Source: Sphingomonas spermidinifaciens
GTDB taxonomy: Bacteria > Pseudomonadota > Alphaproteobacteria > Sphingomonadales > Sphingomonadaceae
NCBI RefSeq assembly: GCF_002351485.1
Contig: NZ_NWMW01000001.1
Span: forward strand, 434,001-498,000
Length of the DNA stretch: 64,000 bases
Reading direction: 5' to 3'
The notes below the pieces were generated by a model. That model was given only the letters and a program-made list of their open reading frames with translations, did not search any database and was not told the DNA's origin. Each line of letters opens with the position of its first letter. The first letter of the stretch is position 1. This document shows positions 53,225-62,468 of this stretch, piece by piece. The position numbers and the translations under genes were made by a program.

Positions 53225-55918
53225 TCAGAAACGCAGCGTCGCACCCGCCAGGAAGCGGCGACCGAAGCTCTGATAGTCGATGATCGCGCGGCTATCGCGC
53301 GGATCGACGGTCACGAACGGCTCGTCGGTCAGGTTCTGGCCCTGCACGAAGATCGACACGCCCTCGAGCGCCGAGCCCGACTGGAAGTCGTAGCCGATCT
53401 GCCCGTCGATGATCGTCTCGTCGAGCGCGCGGCGCCGGACGCGGTTGCCGCCGAAGCCCGACAGCTCACCGATGAAGCTCGAACGATAACGGACCGAGCC
53501 GCGCAGGTTGAAGCCCCACTTCTCAAAATAAGCAGTGCCGTTGGCGACCCACTTCGAATAGCCGGGGATATCCTCGGCCGGCGCGCCCGGCGTCGGCGAA
53601 ATCCCGGTCTCGGTATAGCTGACACCGCCGGTCACGCCGAACCCGTCGAGCGCACCCACCAGTTCGCCGAGCGGCAGCGTCGCCGCGAGTTCGGCGCCGT
53701 AGATGTTGCCGCCCGCGCCGTTGATCGGCTGCGTCAGCAGGCCGACATCGGTCGGCGGCCGCAGCCCCGCCGGTTTGGGATAGGTCGTATAATCGAACGG
53801 CACCTCGAGATTGTACACGAAGCTCTTGAGATCCTTGTAGAACCCCTGGAGCGCGATGTAGCCCTTGGTGCCGAAATACTTCTCCAGCGTCAGGTCGAAC
53901 GAGTTCGAGCGGATCGGGCGCAGATACGGGTTGCCGCCGCTGCCGGTGTAGAGGTTGAGCGCGGTGTTGTAGCCATAGCCGATCGCCACCCGCATATCGT
54001 CCATGCGCGCGCGCTGCATCTGGCGCGCGGCACCGACGCGGATCACGAAATCGCTCGGCAGGCGCAGCGACAGGTTCAGCACCGGCAGCACGTCGATATA
54101 ATCGTCGCCCGCCTGCGTCGGCTGGAGCACGCCGCCCGCGGCGACGAGGCCCGACGACTTCTGCACCGTCGAGACGAACTGGACGCCGATATTGCCGGTC
54201 AGGACCGAGGCGCCGATCTCATGGTCGATGTTCGCCTGGAGATAGGCGCTCATCACGTCCTCGTTCACGCGGAACGCCTTGGCCGGCACGTCGAGGCTGG
54301 TGTTGGGCGACAACGTGTAGACGCCGCCCGCCAGCAGCTCGGCCGGATCATAGCTCACCATCGGGCCGAGGCCGAGATAGGACAGGTTGGTCGATCCCAG
54401 CAGATATTCCTGCGGAATGGCGCGCTCGCGAAGGCCACCCGACAGCTGGAGCAGCGCCTCGTCCGGGGTCAGCGACTTTTCGCGGCGGGTATAGTTGAGG
54501 CCGAACTGGATCGAGCGGAGGAAGCCGTCCATCTCCTTTTCGACTTCGCCGCGATACTGCTGGATCTCGTCCTTGACGATGCGGTCGTTGAAATAACCCG
54601 CCTGGATGTTCGCGCCGCCCCAGCCCTGCGGATCGGTGAGCAGGATGAGGCTGGGGTCCGAATAGTTGAGGGTCGGGGAGAAGACGGTGCCCGTCGTGCC
54701 GCTGGTGAAGCCGAGCGTATCGCGCGCGCCGACATTCTGGCCATAGCCGGTGCCGGCATAGCTTTCGATAATCGTCTCGCTGCGGTCGGTGCGCGAATAG
54801 CTGATGTCCAGCATCGCGTTCCAGCCGTCATCGCCTTCGTAGCGCTGGTTCATGCCGAACGAGTAGAGCTTGGCCTTGCGACTGAAGCTGTCGTTGCGGA
54901 TCACGCCCTCGACACCGGTGAACTGGCCGGAGGTGACAAAGCCGTTATCGATGTTCGCCTGGGTCAGCGTCGCGTTGCCGAAGGCGAGCGGCAGCTCGAT
55001 GCCGCGCTTGATCTGCGGATCGTCGAAGTCCGAATAGAAGCCGTCGAGGGTGATCGTGTAATTGGGCGCCGGCTTGTACTGAACCGTCCCCTGAAGGCCG
55101 AGGCGCTTGAGGTTGGTCGAGGTGACGTAGGACTTCGATCCGCCGATGACGCCCGCATTGGGATCGAACGGCGCCGCGCCGGCATAGCCCCAGGCGTTAA
55201 ATTCCTGAATCTGGTACGGTTCATCGAGATAGTTGGCCGACAGCGCGATGCCGATCGTGTCGTTCGCGAACTGGTCGACATAGGTGCCGAACACCCGGTA
55301 GCCATATTCCTTCGACCCGGCATTGAGCTTGCCAAGATCGGTGTAGACGCCGCGGCCGCCGACCGCGATCGTCCGCTTGCCGTACTCGAGCGGACGGATG
55401 GTCTTCAGGTCGACGGTACCTGACAGGCCCTGCCCGATCAGCGTCGCCTGCGCGGTCTTGTAGACCAGCACTTGGTTGATGACTTCGGACGGATACTGGT
55501 CGTACTCGACCGCGCGATTGTCGCCGGTCGAGGTCTGCTCGCGACCGTTGAGCAGCGTGGTCGAGAAGTCGGGGGCGAAGCCGCGGATCGAAACGCCCGA
55601 GGAACGGCCGGAGATACGCTGCGAGGTCAGGCCCGGCAGGCGCGCGATCGATTCTGCGATCGAGGCGTCAGGCAGGCGGGCGATATCCTCGGCGGAGACC
55701 GATTCGACCACCTGATCGCGCGACTTCTTCGCGTTGACCGCGCTCTCCAGGCTGGCGCGAAAGCCGGTGACGACGATGTCGTCGGTGGGCGCTTCTTCCT
55801 GCGCTTGCGGGTTGGTGGTGTCGCCGGCGTCCTGCGCCGCGGCGGGGGCGGCAACGGCCGCCAGGGTCAGGCCGGTGGCGCCCAGCAGCGCGGCCCGGAA
55901 CGAAATTGCCTTGGTCAT
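53225..55918 (-). CDS. TonB-dependent receptor, maltodextrin type
   Basis: An 897-residue outer-membrane receptor of the TonB-Xanth-Caul subgroup. The signal peptide ends APAAAQ, followed by EEAPTDDIVVTGFRASLESA, a plug with SGVSIRGFAPDFSTTLLNGREQ and a barrel ending FLAGATLRF. Context (GH13 enzymes downstream, LacI regulator and MFS divergent) indicates uptake of maltose or maltodextrins, as for Caulobacter MalA. Confidence 0.93.
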   Translation of the reverse strand: MTKAISFRAALLGATGLTLAAVAAPAAAQDAGDTTNPQAQEEAPTDDIVVTGFRASLESAVNAKKSRDQVVESVSAEDIARLPDASIAESIARLPGLTSQRISGRSSGVSIRGFAPDFSTTLLNGREQTSTGDNRAVEYDQYPSEVINQVLVYKTAQATLIGQGLSGTVDLKTIRPLEYGKRTIAVGGRGVYTDLGKLNAGSKEYGYRVFGTYVDQFANDTIGIALSANYLDEPYQIQEFNAWGYAGAAPFDPNAGVIGGSKSYVTSTNLKRLGLQGTVQYKPAPNYTITLDGFYSDFDDPQIKRGIELPLAFGNATLTQANIDNGFVTSGQFTGVEGVIRNDSFSRKAKLYSFGMNQRYEGDDGWNAMLDISYSRTDRSETIIESYAGTGYGQNVGARDTLGFTSGTTGTVFSPTLNYSDPSLILLTDPQGWGGANIQAGYFNDRIVKDEIQQYRGEVEKEMDGFLRSIQFGLNYTRREKSLTPDEALLQLSGGLRERAIPQEYLLGSTNLSYLGLGPMVSYDPAELLAGGVYTLSPNTSLDVPAKAFRVNEDVMSAYLQANIDHEIGASVLTGNIGVQFVSTVQKSSGLVAAGGVLQPTQAGDDYIDVLPVLNLSLRLPSDFVIRVGAARQMQRARMDDMRVAIGYGYNTALNLYTGSGGNPYLRPIRSNSFDLTLEKYFGTKGYIALQGFYKDLKSFVYNLEVPFDYTTYPKPAGLRPPTDVGLLTQPINGAGGNIYGAELAATLPLGELVGALDGFGVTGGVSYTETGISPTPGAPAEDIPGYSKWVANGTAYFEKWGFNLRGSVRYRSSFIGELSGFGGNRVRRRALDETIIDGQIGYDFQSGSALEGVSIFVQGQNLTDEPFVTVDPRDSRAIIDYQSFGRRFLAGATLRF

Positions 55919-56199
55919 GTCTCTCCCCCTGTCGCACGCCCGCTTGTGGCCGCGGGCTCGGTTCCGAAAATCGGGTATGGCAACGACGCGGCCCTACCCC
56001 TCACGTTGCGGTCATTATCGCCGACGGGGGCCGGGCGAACAGAAGGCATACGTATGTCATGCGATGCGGCAATGTCGCGCTTGTTGCCCGGCGGCCACAA
56101 CCCGCCGATGGGCGACGCTTTACCGCCCGTGCCGCTTGCTCTAGTTTCAGGGCCTACGGGCGAGCGCAGACCCGCCATCAGGGGACGAGGAAGCCAATC
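55919..56199. promoter_or_regulatory. Divergent control region of the maltose locus
   Basis: These 281 bp separate the TonB receptor from the LacI gene. A perfect 10-bp palindrome CATACGTATG at 56047-56056, with the central CG typical of LacI-family operators, is the best operator candidate. I could not assign the promoters. Confidence 0.45.
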
Positions 56200-57246
56200 G
56201 TGAGCCGCCCGGCGTCGCAGCGCCCTACATCCTTCGACATCGCCTATCGCGCAGGCGTGTCGCAGCCCACCGTCAGCCGGGCGCTGCGCGGCTCGACCTC
56301 GGTCAGCGCGGAGACACGCGCGCGGATCGAGGCGATTGCCCGCGAGCTCGGCTATGCGGTCGACAAGAATGCCTCGTCGCTGCGCAGCCAGCAGTCGCAC
56401 ACGCTCGCGCTCCTCTTTTTCGAGGACCCGACGGCCGATGCCAGCCTCATCAACCCCTTCTTCCTGTCGATGCTCGGCTGGATCACCCGGCACACTGCGA
56501 ATGCCGGCTACGACCTGCTCATCTCGTTCCAGCAGCTCTCCGGCGACTGGCACAAGGCCTATGAGGACAGCCGGAAGGCCGACGGCATCATCCTGCTCGG
56601 CTATGGCGACTATGAGGCATATCGCCCGCGACTCGAGCAGCTGCAGGCGCAGGGCACCCATTATGTCCGCTGGGGCTCGCCCGAGCCCGGCGACGGCGGC
56701 GCGACGATCGGCTGCGACAATCGCGCCGGCGGGCGGATCGCGACCGAGCATCTGATCGGCCATGGCCGCCGCCGCATCGCCTTTCTGGGCGCGGGCGACG
56801 ACCATTATCCGGAGTTCCGCGACCGCTATCTCGGCTACCGCGACGCGCTTGCCGCCGCGGGGGTTCAGCCCGATCCCGCGCTACAGGTCGATGCGATCAC
56901 GCTGGAACAGGCGGGCGCCGACGCGGTGGGCGAGTTGTTCGAGCGCGGCGTCGCGTTCGACGGCGTCGTCGCCGCCAGCGACCTCATCGCGATCGGCGCG
57001 ATGCAGGCGCTGGAGCGGCGCGGCTATGACGTGCCGCGTGCGGTGTCGGTCGTGGGCTTCGACGACATTCCGGCGGCGCAGCAGGCCTCGCCCCCGCTCA
57101 CCACGGTCCAGCAGGATGCGAAGGCCGCGGGCGAGGCGCTGGTCGCCACCCTACTCGACCGGATCACTGGCCGCGAGCCGCCCGCCGGCCCCCTCCCCGT
57201 GCGCCTGATCGTGCGGGGCAGTTGCGGCGCGCATACGAATACGTGA
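56200..57246 (+). CDS. LacI family transcriptional regulator
   Basis: A 348-residue repressor. The helix-turn-helix and hinge occupy the first 60 residues (TSFDIAYRAGVSQPTVSRAL), followed by the periplasmic-binding-like sugar domain (IGCDNRAGGRIATEHLIG, VVAASDLIAIGAMQAL, VSVVGFDDIPAA). The start is GTG 56200 with GAGGA about ten bases upstream. It faces away from the TonB receptor operon and probably represses it until maltose or a derivative binds. Confidence 0.92.
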   Translation: MSRPASQRPTSFDIAYRAGVSQPTVSRALRGSTSVSAETRARIEAIARELGYAVDKNASSLRSQQSHTLALLFFEDPTADASLINPFFLSMLGWITRHTANAGYDLLISFQQLSGDWHKAYEDSRKADGIILLGYGDYEAYRPRLEQLQAQGTHYVRWGSPEPGDGGATIGCDNRAGGRIATEHLIGHGRRRIAFLGAGDDHYPEFRDRYLGYRDALAAAGVQPDPALQVDAITLEQAGADAVGELFERGVAFDGVVAASDLIAIGAMQALERRGYDVPRAVSVVGFDDIPAAQQASPPLTTVQQDAKAAGEALVATLLDRITGREPPAGPLPVRLIVRGSCGAHTNT

Positions 57247-57313
57247 GGCGCCCCGCCCCCTCGCTTCCTAAGGGTCGAAGCGCAAGGGCGCTCAACGTCC
57301 ACAGGGAGGATGC

Positions 57314-58774
57314 ATGAACAAGCCGCGCCAGAGCATGGCGGGTCTCTGGAACATCTCGTTCGGCTTTTTCGGGATCCAGATCGCGTTCGCGCTGCAGAAC
57401 GCCAATGTCAGCCGCATCTTCCAGTCGCTAGGCGGCGAGATCGACCAGCTCGCCTTCCTGTGGATCGCGGGGCCGGTGACGGGCCTGCTCGTCCAGCCGA
57501 TCATCGGCCACTATTCCGACCGGACCTGGAGCCGCTTCGGCCGCCGCCGGCCGTTCTTTCTCGGCGGCGCTGTGCTCGCGGCGCTGGCACTGTTCGGGAT
57601 GCCGCATGCCGGCGCGCTGCTGACCGCGGCAATCATGCTTTGGCTGCTCGACGCCTCACTCAACATCTCAATGGAGCCGTTCCGCGCGTTCGTCGGCGAC
57701 ATGCTCGGCCGGGACCAGCAGACCGCGGGCTATGCCTTTCAGACCGCCTTTATCGGCGCGGGTGCAGTCGTGGGTTCGCTCGCGCCCGAGCTTCTCAACA
57801 TGGCGGGCGTCGCCAATACCGCGCCCGAGGGCGTCATCCCGCCCTCGGTCCGCTATGCCTTCTATAGCGGCGCGGCGGCGATCCTGATCGCGGTGCTCTG
57901 GACCGTCGTCACCACCCGCGAATATCCGCCCGAGCAGCTGGAGGCGTTCGCCGGCCCCGCCTCGCCCGAGCATGAGGGGCGGATCGTCGCCCCTGCTAAC
58001 GGCCCGCTCTGGGCGGTCGCGGGCGTCGCGCTCACGGCGGCGGTCTATGCGCTCGGGCTCGACAAGGCTGTCTATGTGCTCGGCGGCGCGCTGATCGCCT
58101 TCGGCCTCGCGCGCGTGGCGGCGCGGTCGATGGCGGCGGGCGGCGGCCGCAACGCGCTCGTCCTCATCAACTCCGACCTCGCGCAGATGCCGCCGACGAT
58201 GCGCCGCCTCGCGCTCGTCCAGTTCTTCGCCTGGTCGGCGCTGTTCATTCTCTGGATCTACACCACGCCCGTCGTGACACAGATGGTGTTCGGATCGACC
58301 GACCCGACAAGCGCTGCGTACAACGAGGGCGCCGACTGGGTGGGCGTGCTGTTCGCGAGCTATAACGGGGTCGCCGCGATCGGCGCGTTCCTGCTCCCCT
58401 GGCTCGCAGGACGCATCGGCAAGGTAAGGACGCACGTGTTCGGCCTGCTCTGCGGCGCGGCGGGGTTCGCGACGATCCTGGTCACGCGGGACGCCCACCT
58501 GTTGCTGCTGGCGATGGTGTTCATCGGCATCGCCTGGGCGTCGATCCTGACGATGCCATATGCGATCCTGGCAGGCAGCCTCGATCCCAGGAAGTACGGC
58601 ATCTATATGGGATTGTTCAACATCTTCATCGTCGTGCCGCAGCTGATCGTGGCGACGGTGATGGGCGCGGTCATCAACGCCTTCTTCCCGGGCCAGCCCG
58701 TGTGGACGATGGCGATCGGCGCGGGCGTCATGGTCCTTGCCGCCGCCGCGATGCTGCGGGTGAAAGAAGCCTGA
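57314..58774 (+). CDS. MFS sugar transporter (MalY-like)
   Basis: A 486-residue inner-membrane carrier with 12 predicted helices. The family motif GHYSDRTWSRFGRRRPF follows the second helix, and the SLC45/GPH-like pattern LLDASLNISMEPFRAFVGDML is present. Position 67 bp after the LacI gene implies proton-linked maltose or maltodextrin uptake across the inner membrane, like Caulobacter MalY. Confidence 0.9.
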   Translation: MNKPRQSMAGLWNISFGFFGIQIAFALQNANVSRIFQSLGGEIDQLAFLWIAGPVTGLLVQPIIGHYSDRTWSRFGRRRPFFLGGAVLAALALFGMPHAGALLTAAIMLWLLDASLNISMEPFRAFVGDMLGRDQQTAGYAFQTAFIGAGAVVGSLAPELLNMAGVANTAPEGVIPPSVRYAFYSGAAAILIAVLWTVVTTREYPPEQLEAFAGPASPEHEGRIVAPANGPLWAVAGVALTAAVYALGLDKAVYVLGGALIAFGLARVAARSMAAGGGRNALVLINSDLAQMPPTMRRLALVQFFAWSALFILWIYTTPVVTQMVFGSTDPTSAAYNEGADWVGVLFASYNGVAAIGAFLLPWLAGRIGKVRTHVFGLLCGAAGFATILVTRDAHLLLLAMVFIGIAWASILTMPYAILAGSLDPRKYGIYMGLFNIFIVVPQLIVATVMGAVINAFFPGQPVWTMAIGAGVMVLAAAAMLRVKEA

Positions 58775-58846
58775 GCCGTCCCCGCCGGTTTCGCTTCCAA
58801 GTGTCATGGTTCCCCATTACACTCATGGCATAACCGGAGGGACCTC

Positions 58847-59848
58847 ATGGGCATTCTCGATTTCCTGAAGAAGCAGTTCGTCGACGTCATCGACTGGGTC
58901 GAGGAACCCGGCGACCTCGCCATCCGCTATCCGATGCAGGATCGCGAGATCCAGAACGGCGCCGCGTTGACCGTGCGCGAGGGGCAGGTCGCATTCTTCT
59001 ATAATGAAGGCCAGATGGCCGACGCGTTCGGGCCTGGGCAGCACACGCTCAACACCTCGAACCTGCCGCTCCTCACCGCGCTCCAGAACTGGGACAAGGG
59101 CTTCCAGTCGCCGTTCAAGGCCGACGTCCTGTTCTTCACGCAGAAGGAACAGGCGGGCCTGAAATGGGGCACGTCGCAGCCCGTCACGGTGCGCGACAAG
59201 GAGTTCGGGCCGCTGCGCATCCGCGCGTTTGGCGGCTACAGCTTTCGCATCGAACAGCCGCCGGTGTTCCAGGCGAAGCTGATGGGCACGCTGGACCATG
59301 TTCGCGTCGGCGATGTCGAGACGCAGCTCCGCTCGGCGATCGCGACGCAGCTCGCGACCTCGCTCGGCCGCAGCGAGTTCGGCTTCGTCGACATGGCCGC
59401 CGATCAGGCCGCGATGTCGGAGCGGCTGCGCGAGATGGTGCAACCCGCCTTCACCCAGTGGGGCCTCAGCTGCCAGACCTTCTTCGTCGAGAGCCTGTCG
59501 CTGCCCGACGAGGTGCAGAAATATCTCGACAAGGCATCGTCGATGCGTGTCGTCGGCGACCTCGACCGCTTCGTGAAGTTCCAGAGCGCCGACGCGATCG
59601 AGAAGGCCGCCGGCGCGGACGGCGGCGTCGCGGGGCTCGGCGTCGGCGCGGGGGCCGGCATGGCGCTGGGCCAGGCGATGGCCGCGGGCCTTGGTGGCGG
59701 CCAGGCGAGCGGCGCGGGCGTGGTCGCGGGGGCCGGCGACGATCCCTATGGCCAGATCGAAAAGCTGCACAAGCTGCTGACGATCGGCGCGATCACGCAG
59801 GCCGACTTCGACACGAAGAAGGCCGAGCTGCTGGGACGGATCCGGTAA
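58847..59848 (+). CDS. SPFH domain protein (YdjI/virion-core type) with SHOCT tail
   Basis: A 333-residue protein. The SPFH (band 7) region spans about 25-250 (REGQVAFFYNEGQMADAFGP, FGPLRIRAFGGYSFRI, VGDVETQLRSAIATQLATSL). A glycine/alanine-rich linker leads to a C-terminal SHOCT-like helix pair (QIEKLHKLLTIGAITQADFD). There is no membrane helix. Relatives sit with zinc-ribbon and DUF350 proteins in envelope-stress clusters. It probably forms oligomeric membrane-associated rings. First gene of the 3' cluster. Confidence 0.88.
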   Translation: MGILDFLKKQFVDVIDWVEEPGDLAIRYPMQDREIQNGAALTVREGQVAFFYNEGQMADAFGPGQHTLNTSNLPLLTALQNWDKGFQSPFKADVLFFTQKEQAGLKWGTSQPVTVRDKEFGPLRIRAFGGYSFRIEQPPVFQAKLMGTLDHVRVGDVETQLRSAIATQLATSLGRSEFGFVDMAADQAAMSERLREMVQPAFTQWGLSCQTFFVESLSLPDEVQKYLDKASSMRVVGDLDRFVKFQSADAIEKAAGADGGVAGLGVGAGAGMALGQAMAAGLGGGQASGAGVVAGAGDDPYGQIEKLHKLLTIGAITQADFDTKKAELLGRIR

Positions 59849-59924
59849 GGCGGCTGCGATCGCTGCCCGGCCTCCCCGTTTGCCCAGAGTGGGTGCCGAG
59901 TAGCTGCGCAGCAGCGCATCGAGG

Positions 59925-60045
59925 TGTCGGACCAAGGGACATTGGCGGGGCGCGAGGCGGTACTTCGATACGAGACCTCGATACGCCGGCTGCGCCGGCT
60001 ACTCGGCCGCTACTCACTACGAACGGGGTGGAATGTGGCGGTGCT
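59925..60045. repeat. Intergenic palindromic repeat
   Basis: Within the 227-bp gap after the SPFH gene, GATACGCCGGCTGCGCCGGCTACTCGG contains the hairpin GCCGG-CTGCG-CCGGC, and related TCGATACGAGACCTCGATA sequence precedes it. It is a dispersed-repeat type; it separates the SPFH gene from the DUF4178 genes and could act as a partial terminator. (Longer runs are given only in part.). Confidence 0.35.
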
Positions 60046-60075
60046 GCGCACGAATGCTTTGGGTGATCTGATCCG

Positions 60076-60744
60076 ATGCTGACCCTCCCCTGCCCCAATT
60101 GCGGCGCGCCCGTCACCTTCCGCTCGCCGGCGCTGCCCAACCGCGTGTGCGGCCATTGCCGCTCGATGCTCGTCCGCAGCGACGGGGGCGTCGGCATCGT
60201 TGGAATAGAGGCTGCGCTCCCCTTCGACGTGTCGCCGATCCAGCTCGGCACTCGGGGGCGCTTCGATCGCCGCGCTTTCGAGGTGATCGGCCGCGTGCGC
60301 TGGTCGTGGGACGACGGGTCGTGGAACGAGTGGCTGTGCCTGTTCGAGGGCGGCGTGCATGGCTGGCTGGGCGAGGCGATGGGCGACTTCATGATGACCT
60401 TCGAGCGCCCGCTCGCCGATGCGGGCTCCGCCGAGCTTGACCGGATCGCACGCGGTAGCCCCGCCATTCCCGGCCGCAAGGTCGAGCTGGACGGTGAGGA
60501 ACTGACGATCGCCGACGCGCGTGAAGTCGCCTGCATCGCCGCCGAGGGCGAGCTCCCCTTCACCGCGCTGCCCGACTGGCGCATCTACTCGGTCGATCTC
60601 AAGGCCGCCTCGGGCCGCGCCGCCAGCCTCCAGCGCGAGGGGGACGAGGCGTGGTTCTATGACGGCCGCTACGTCAAGCTCGCGGAGCTTGCGCCGACCG
60701 GCCTGCGCGCGATCGAGGGGTGGCAGATGCCTCGCTATGGCTGA
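60076..60744 (+). CDS. DUF4178 zinc-ribbon protein
   Basis: A 222-residue soluble protein. The N-terminus has a zinc ribbon (C6, C9, C25, C28) and the DUF4178 core has LGTRGRFDRRAFEVIGRVRW and SWNEWLCLFEGGVHGWLGEA. Function unknown. It overlaps the next, related gene by 8 bp. Confidence 0.82.
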   Translation: MLTLPCPNCGAPVTFRSPALPNRVCGHCRSMLVRSDGGVGIVGIEAALPFDVSPIQLGTRGRFDRRAFEVIGRVRWSWDDGSWNEWLCLFEGGVHGWLGEAMGDFMMTFERPLADAGSAELDRIARGSPAIPGRKVELDGEELTIADAREVACIAAEGELPFTALPDWRIYSVDLKAASGRAASLQREGDEAWFYDGRYVKLAELAPTGLRAIEGWQMPRYG

Positions 60745-62080
60745 AGCCGCCGCTCCCCAACCCGCAGCGAAGGCGGTGTCCTGCCCCAATTGCGGCGGCA
60801 CCGTCACGCTGCGCGCCGCCGGCTACTCGGTCACGGTCGCGTGCGAGTATTGCGCCAGCATCCTCGACGTGAGCCAGCCCGAGGTGCAGCTGGTCACGCG
60901 CTACAACGAGCGCGCGACACGGCTCGCCATCCCGCTCGGCACGCGAGGGACGCTCGACGGCACCGAGTGGGAAGTCGTCGGCTGGATGGCGCGCGACGAT
61001 AGCGGTTATGCGTGGCAGGAATTTCTCCTGTTCAACCCCTATCACGGCTATCGCTGGCTGATCGAGCAGCGCGGCGGCTGGAGCCTTGGCGAGCAGCTGA
61101 CCCGGACGCCGGAGGGCGCCTGGGGCGGGCTCAAGGTCGATGGCGAGCGCTATACGCCCTTCTTCGCCGACGGCACTGCGCGCGTCACGGACGTGGTCGG
61201 CGAGTTCTACTGGCGGGTAAAGCGCGGCGACAGCGTACGCACCGACGATTGGGTGCGCCCCGGCGCGATGCTGTCGCGCGAGGCTGACGATCACGAGGTG
61301 AGCTGGTCGCGCTCGCGCTACCTCTCGACGCCGGCTGTTGCCGGGGCGTTCGGCGTGCCCGCGCACACCAAAGCCTGGCCGCCGCTTCCGCACCAGCCCT
61401 CGCCTGCGCTGCCCTTCGTGAAGGCGGGCATCGTCATCGCGCTGCTCGCAGTGGCGGCGCTGATCCTCGGCGCGGTCGTCATGGGCGGCGGTCGAACGTT
61501 GTGGCAGGGTTCGGTCACCATCGCCTCAGACGGACGCGACCAGCAGGCGATAGTCGGCCCGATAGAGCTCACTCGGCCCTGGCAACGCGTCCGCGTCGTC
61601 GCCGACGTGCCGGCGCTGTCGAACGGCTGGGTCGACCTCGGCTACACCTTGGTAGATCGCAAAAACCAGGCGAGCTTCACCGCGTCGAAAGCGGCCGAGC
61701 GATATTCGGGCCGCGATTCGGACGGCGACTGGACCGAGGGCGATCGAAGTGCCACGGCCGACTTCGCGACGCTTCCAGCCGGCACTTACGACCTTGTCGT
61801 CGACTACAAGGGCAACAACTGGATCGATCCATCGCGCCCGCCTTCGAACTTCTGGGACCTGAATGCCAACGAGCCCGCGCCCGACTGGCGCCGCAGCGGT
61901 GCCTTTGCGCCGCAGATCGACCTGCGCGTGGTCAGCCGCGGCGGCGCGGGAGGCGGCGTGTTCTTCCTGATGCTCGTGCTCCTGCTGATCCCGCTCGGCA
62001 TCGGCCTGCTCATTCACGCCCATTTCGAGAGCGCACGGAGAGCCGAAAGCGATTTCGCAGCGCAGGGGGATGACGACTAA
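60737..62080 (+). CDS. DUF4178 protein with zinc ribbon and two membrane helices
   Basis: A 447-residue protein paralogous to the preceding one. Zinc-ribbon cysteines are C16, C19, C36 and C39; the DUF4178 core reads LGTRGTLDGTEWEVVGWMAR and YAWQEFLLFNPYHGYRWLIE. A helix near 228-250 and another near 410-430 flank an intervening beta-rich, probably periplasmic, domain of about 155 residues (RTLWQGSVTIASDGRDQQAI, GTYDLVVDYKGNNWI). Start 60737 overlaps the previous gene by 8 bp; the stop overlaps the next ATG (TAATG). Confidence 0.85.
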   Translation: MAEAAAPQPAAKAVSCPNCGGTVTLRAAGYSVTVACEYCASILDVSQPEVQLVTRYNERATRLAIPLGTRGTLDGTEWEVVGWMARDDSGYAWQEFLLFNPYHGYRWLIEQRGGWSLGEQLTRTPEGAWGGLKVDGERYTPFFADGTARVTDVVGEFYWRVKRGDSVRTDDWVRPGAMLSREADDHEVSWSRSRYLSTPAVAGAFGVPAHTKAWPPLPHQPSPALPFVKAGIVIALLAVAALILGAVVMGGGRTLWQGSVTIASDGRDQQAIVGPIELTRPWQRVRVVADVPALSNGWVDLGYTLVDRKNQASFTASKAAERYSGRDSDGDWTEGDRSATADFATLPAGTYDLVVDYKGNNWIDPSRPPSNFWDLNANEPAPDWRRSGAFAPQIDLRVVSRGGAGGGVFFLMLVLLLIPLGIGLLIHAHFESARRAESDFAAQGDDD

Positions 62081-62244
62081 TGCGCACGCCGATCTTTCTC
62101 TACGGCCTCTGGTGCCTTGGTATCGTCGGGCTGTTCATGGTCGCCAGCAACTATGCCTGGTCGCCCTTCGCCGATGGGCGCGCCGGTCCGCGTGGTACGG
62201 GCGGCGGCGGCGTCATCTTTGTCGGCGGACCCAATCACAAATAA
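62080..62244 (+). CDS. 54-residue membrane peptide
   Basis: A short frame beginning at the TAATG overlap with the previous stop. It encodes MRTPIFLYGLWCLGIVGLFM, one membrane helix, then a glycine-rich tail GPRGTGGGGVIFVGGPNHK. The perfect coupling on one side, 11-bp gap to the DUF350 gene on the other and helix composition favour a real gene. No family recognised. Confidence 0.7.
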   Translation: MRTPIFLYGLWCLGIVGLFMVASNYAWSPFADGRAGPRGTGGGGVIFVGGPNHK

Positions 62245-62255
62245 GGGGATTTCGG

Positions 62256-62468
62256 ATGGTCACCTCGCTCGCAACCTTCCTCAACACCTTGCTCTATGCC
62301 GGCGTCGGCATCTTCGTATTCCTCGTCGGCTTCTTCATTCTGGACAAGTTGACGCCCGGGAAGCTCTGGGCCGAGATTCACGACCAGCGGAACATCGGCG
62401 TGGCGATCGTCGCCGGCGCCATGGCGCTGGGGCTTGCGATCATCGTCGCCGCGGCCATTCATGGCTGA
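62256..62468 (+). CDS. DUF350 family membrane protein
   Basis: A 70-residue protein with two hydrophobic helices (LLYAGVGIFVFLVGFFIL and VAIVAGAMALGLAIIVAAAI) joined by DKLTPGKLWAEIHDQRN. This matches one DUF350 repeat (YjfL family, usually two repeats of two helices). AAGGGG precedes the start. It overlaps the spermidine-synthase-like gene by 8 bp. Confidence 0.85.
   Translation: MVTSLATFLNTLLYAGVGIFVFLVGFFILDKLTPGKLWAEIHDQRNIGVAIVAGAMALGLAIIVAAAIHG

Noticed and set aside
53192..55423. 743-codon plus-strand frame opposite the maltodextrin TonB receptor
   Set aside because: It is antisense to a full receptor with signal peptide, plug and C-terminal aromatic. The antisense product has no family features.
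58801..58846. EcfG-type promoter before the SPFH gene
   Set aside because: Only a reverse-oriented GTTCC was found. No GGAAC-N16/17-GTT arrangement reads toward the gene.
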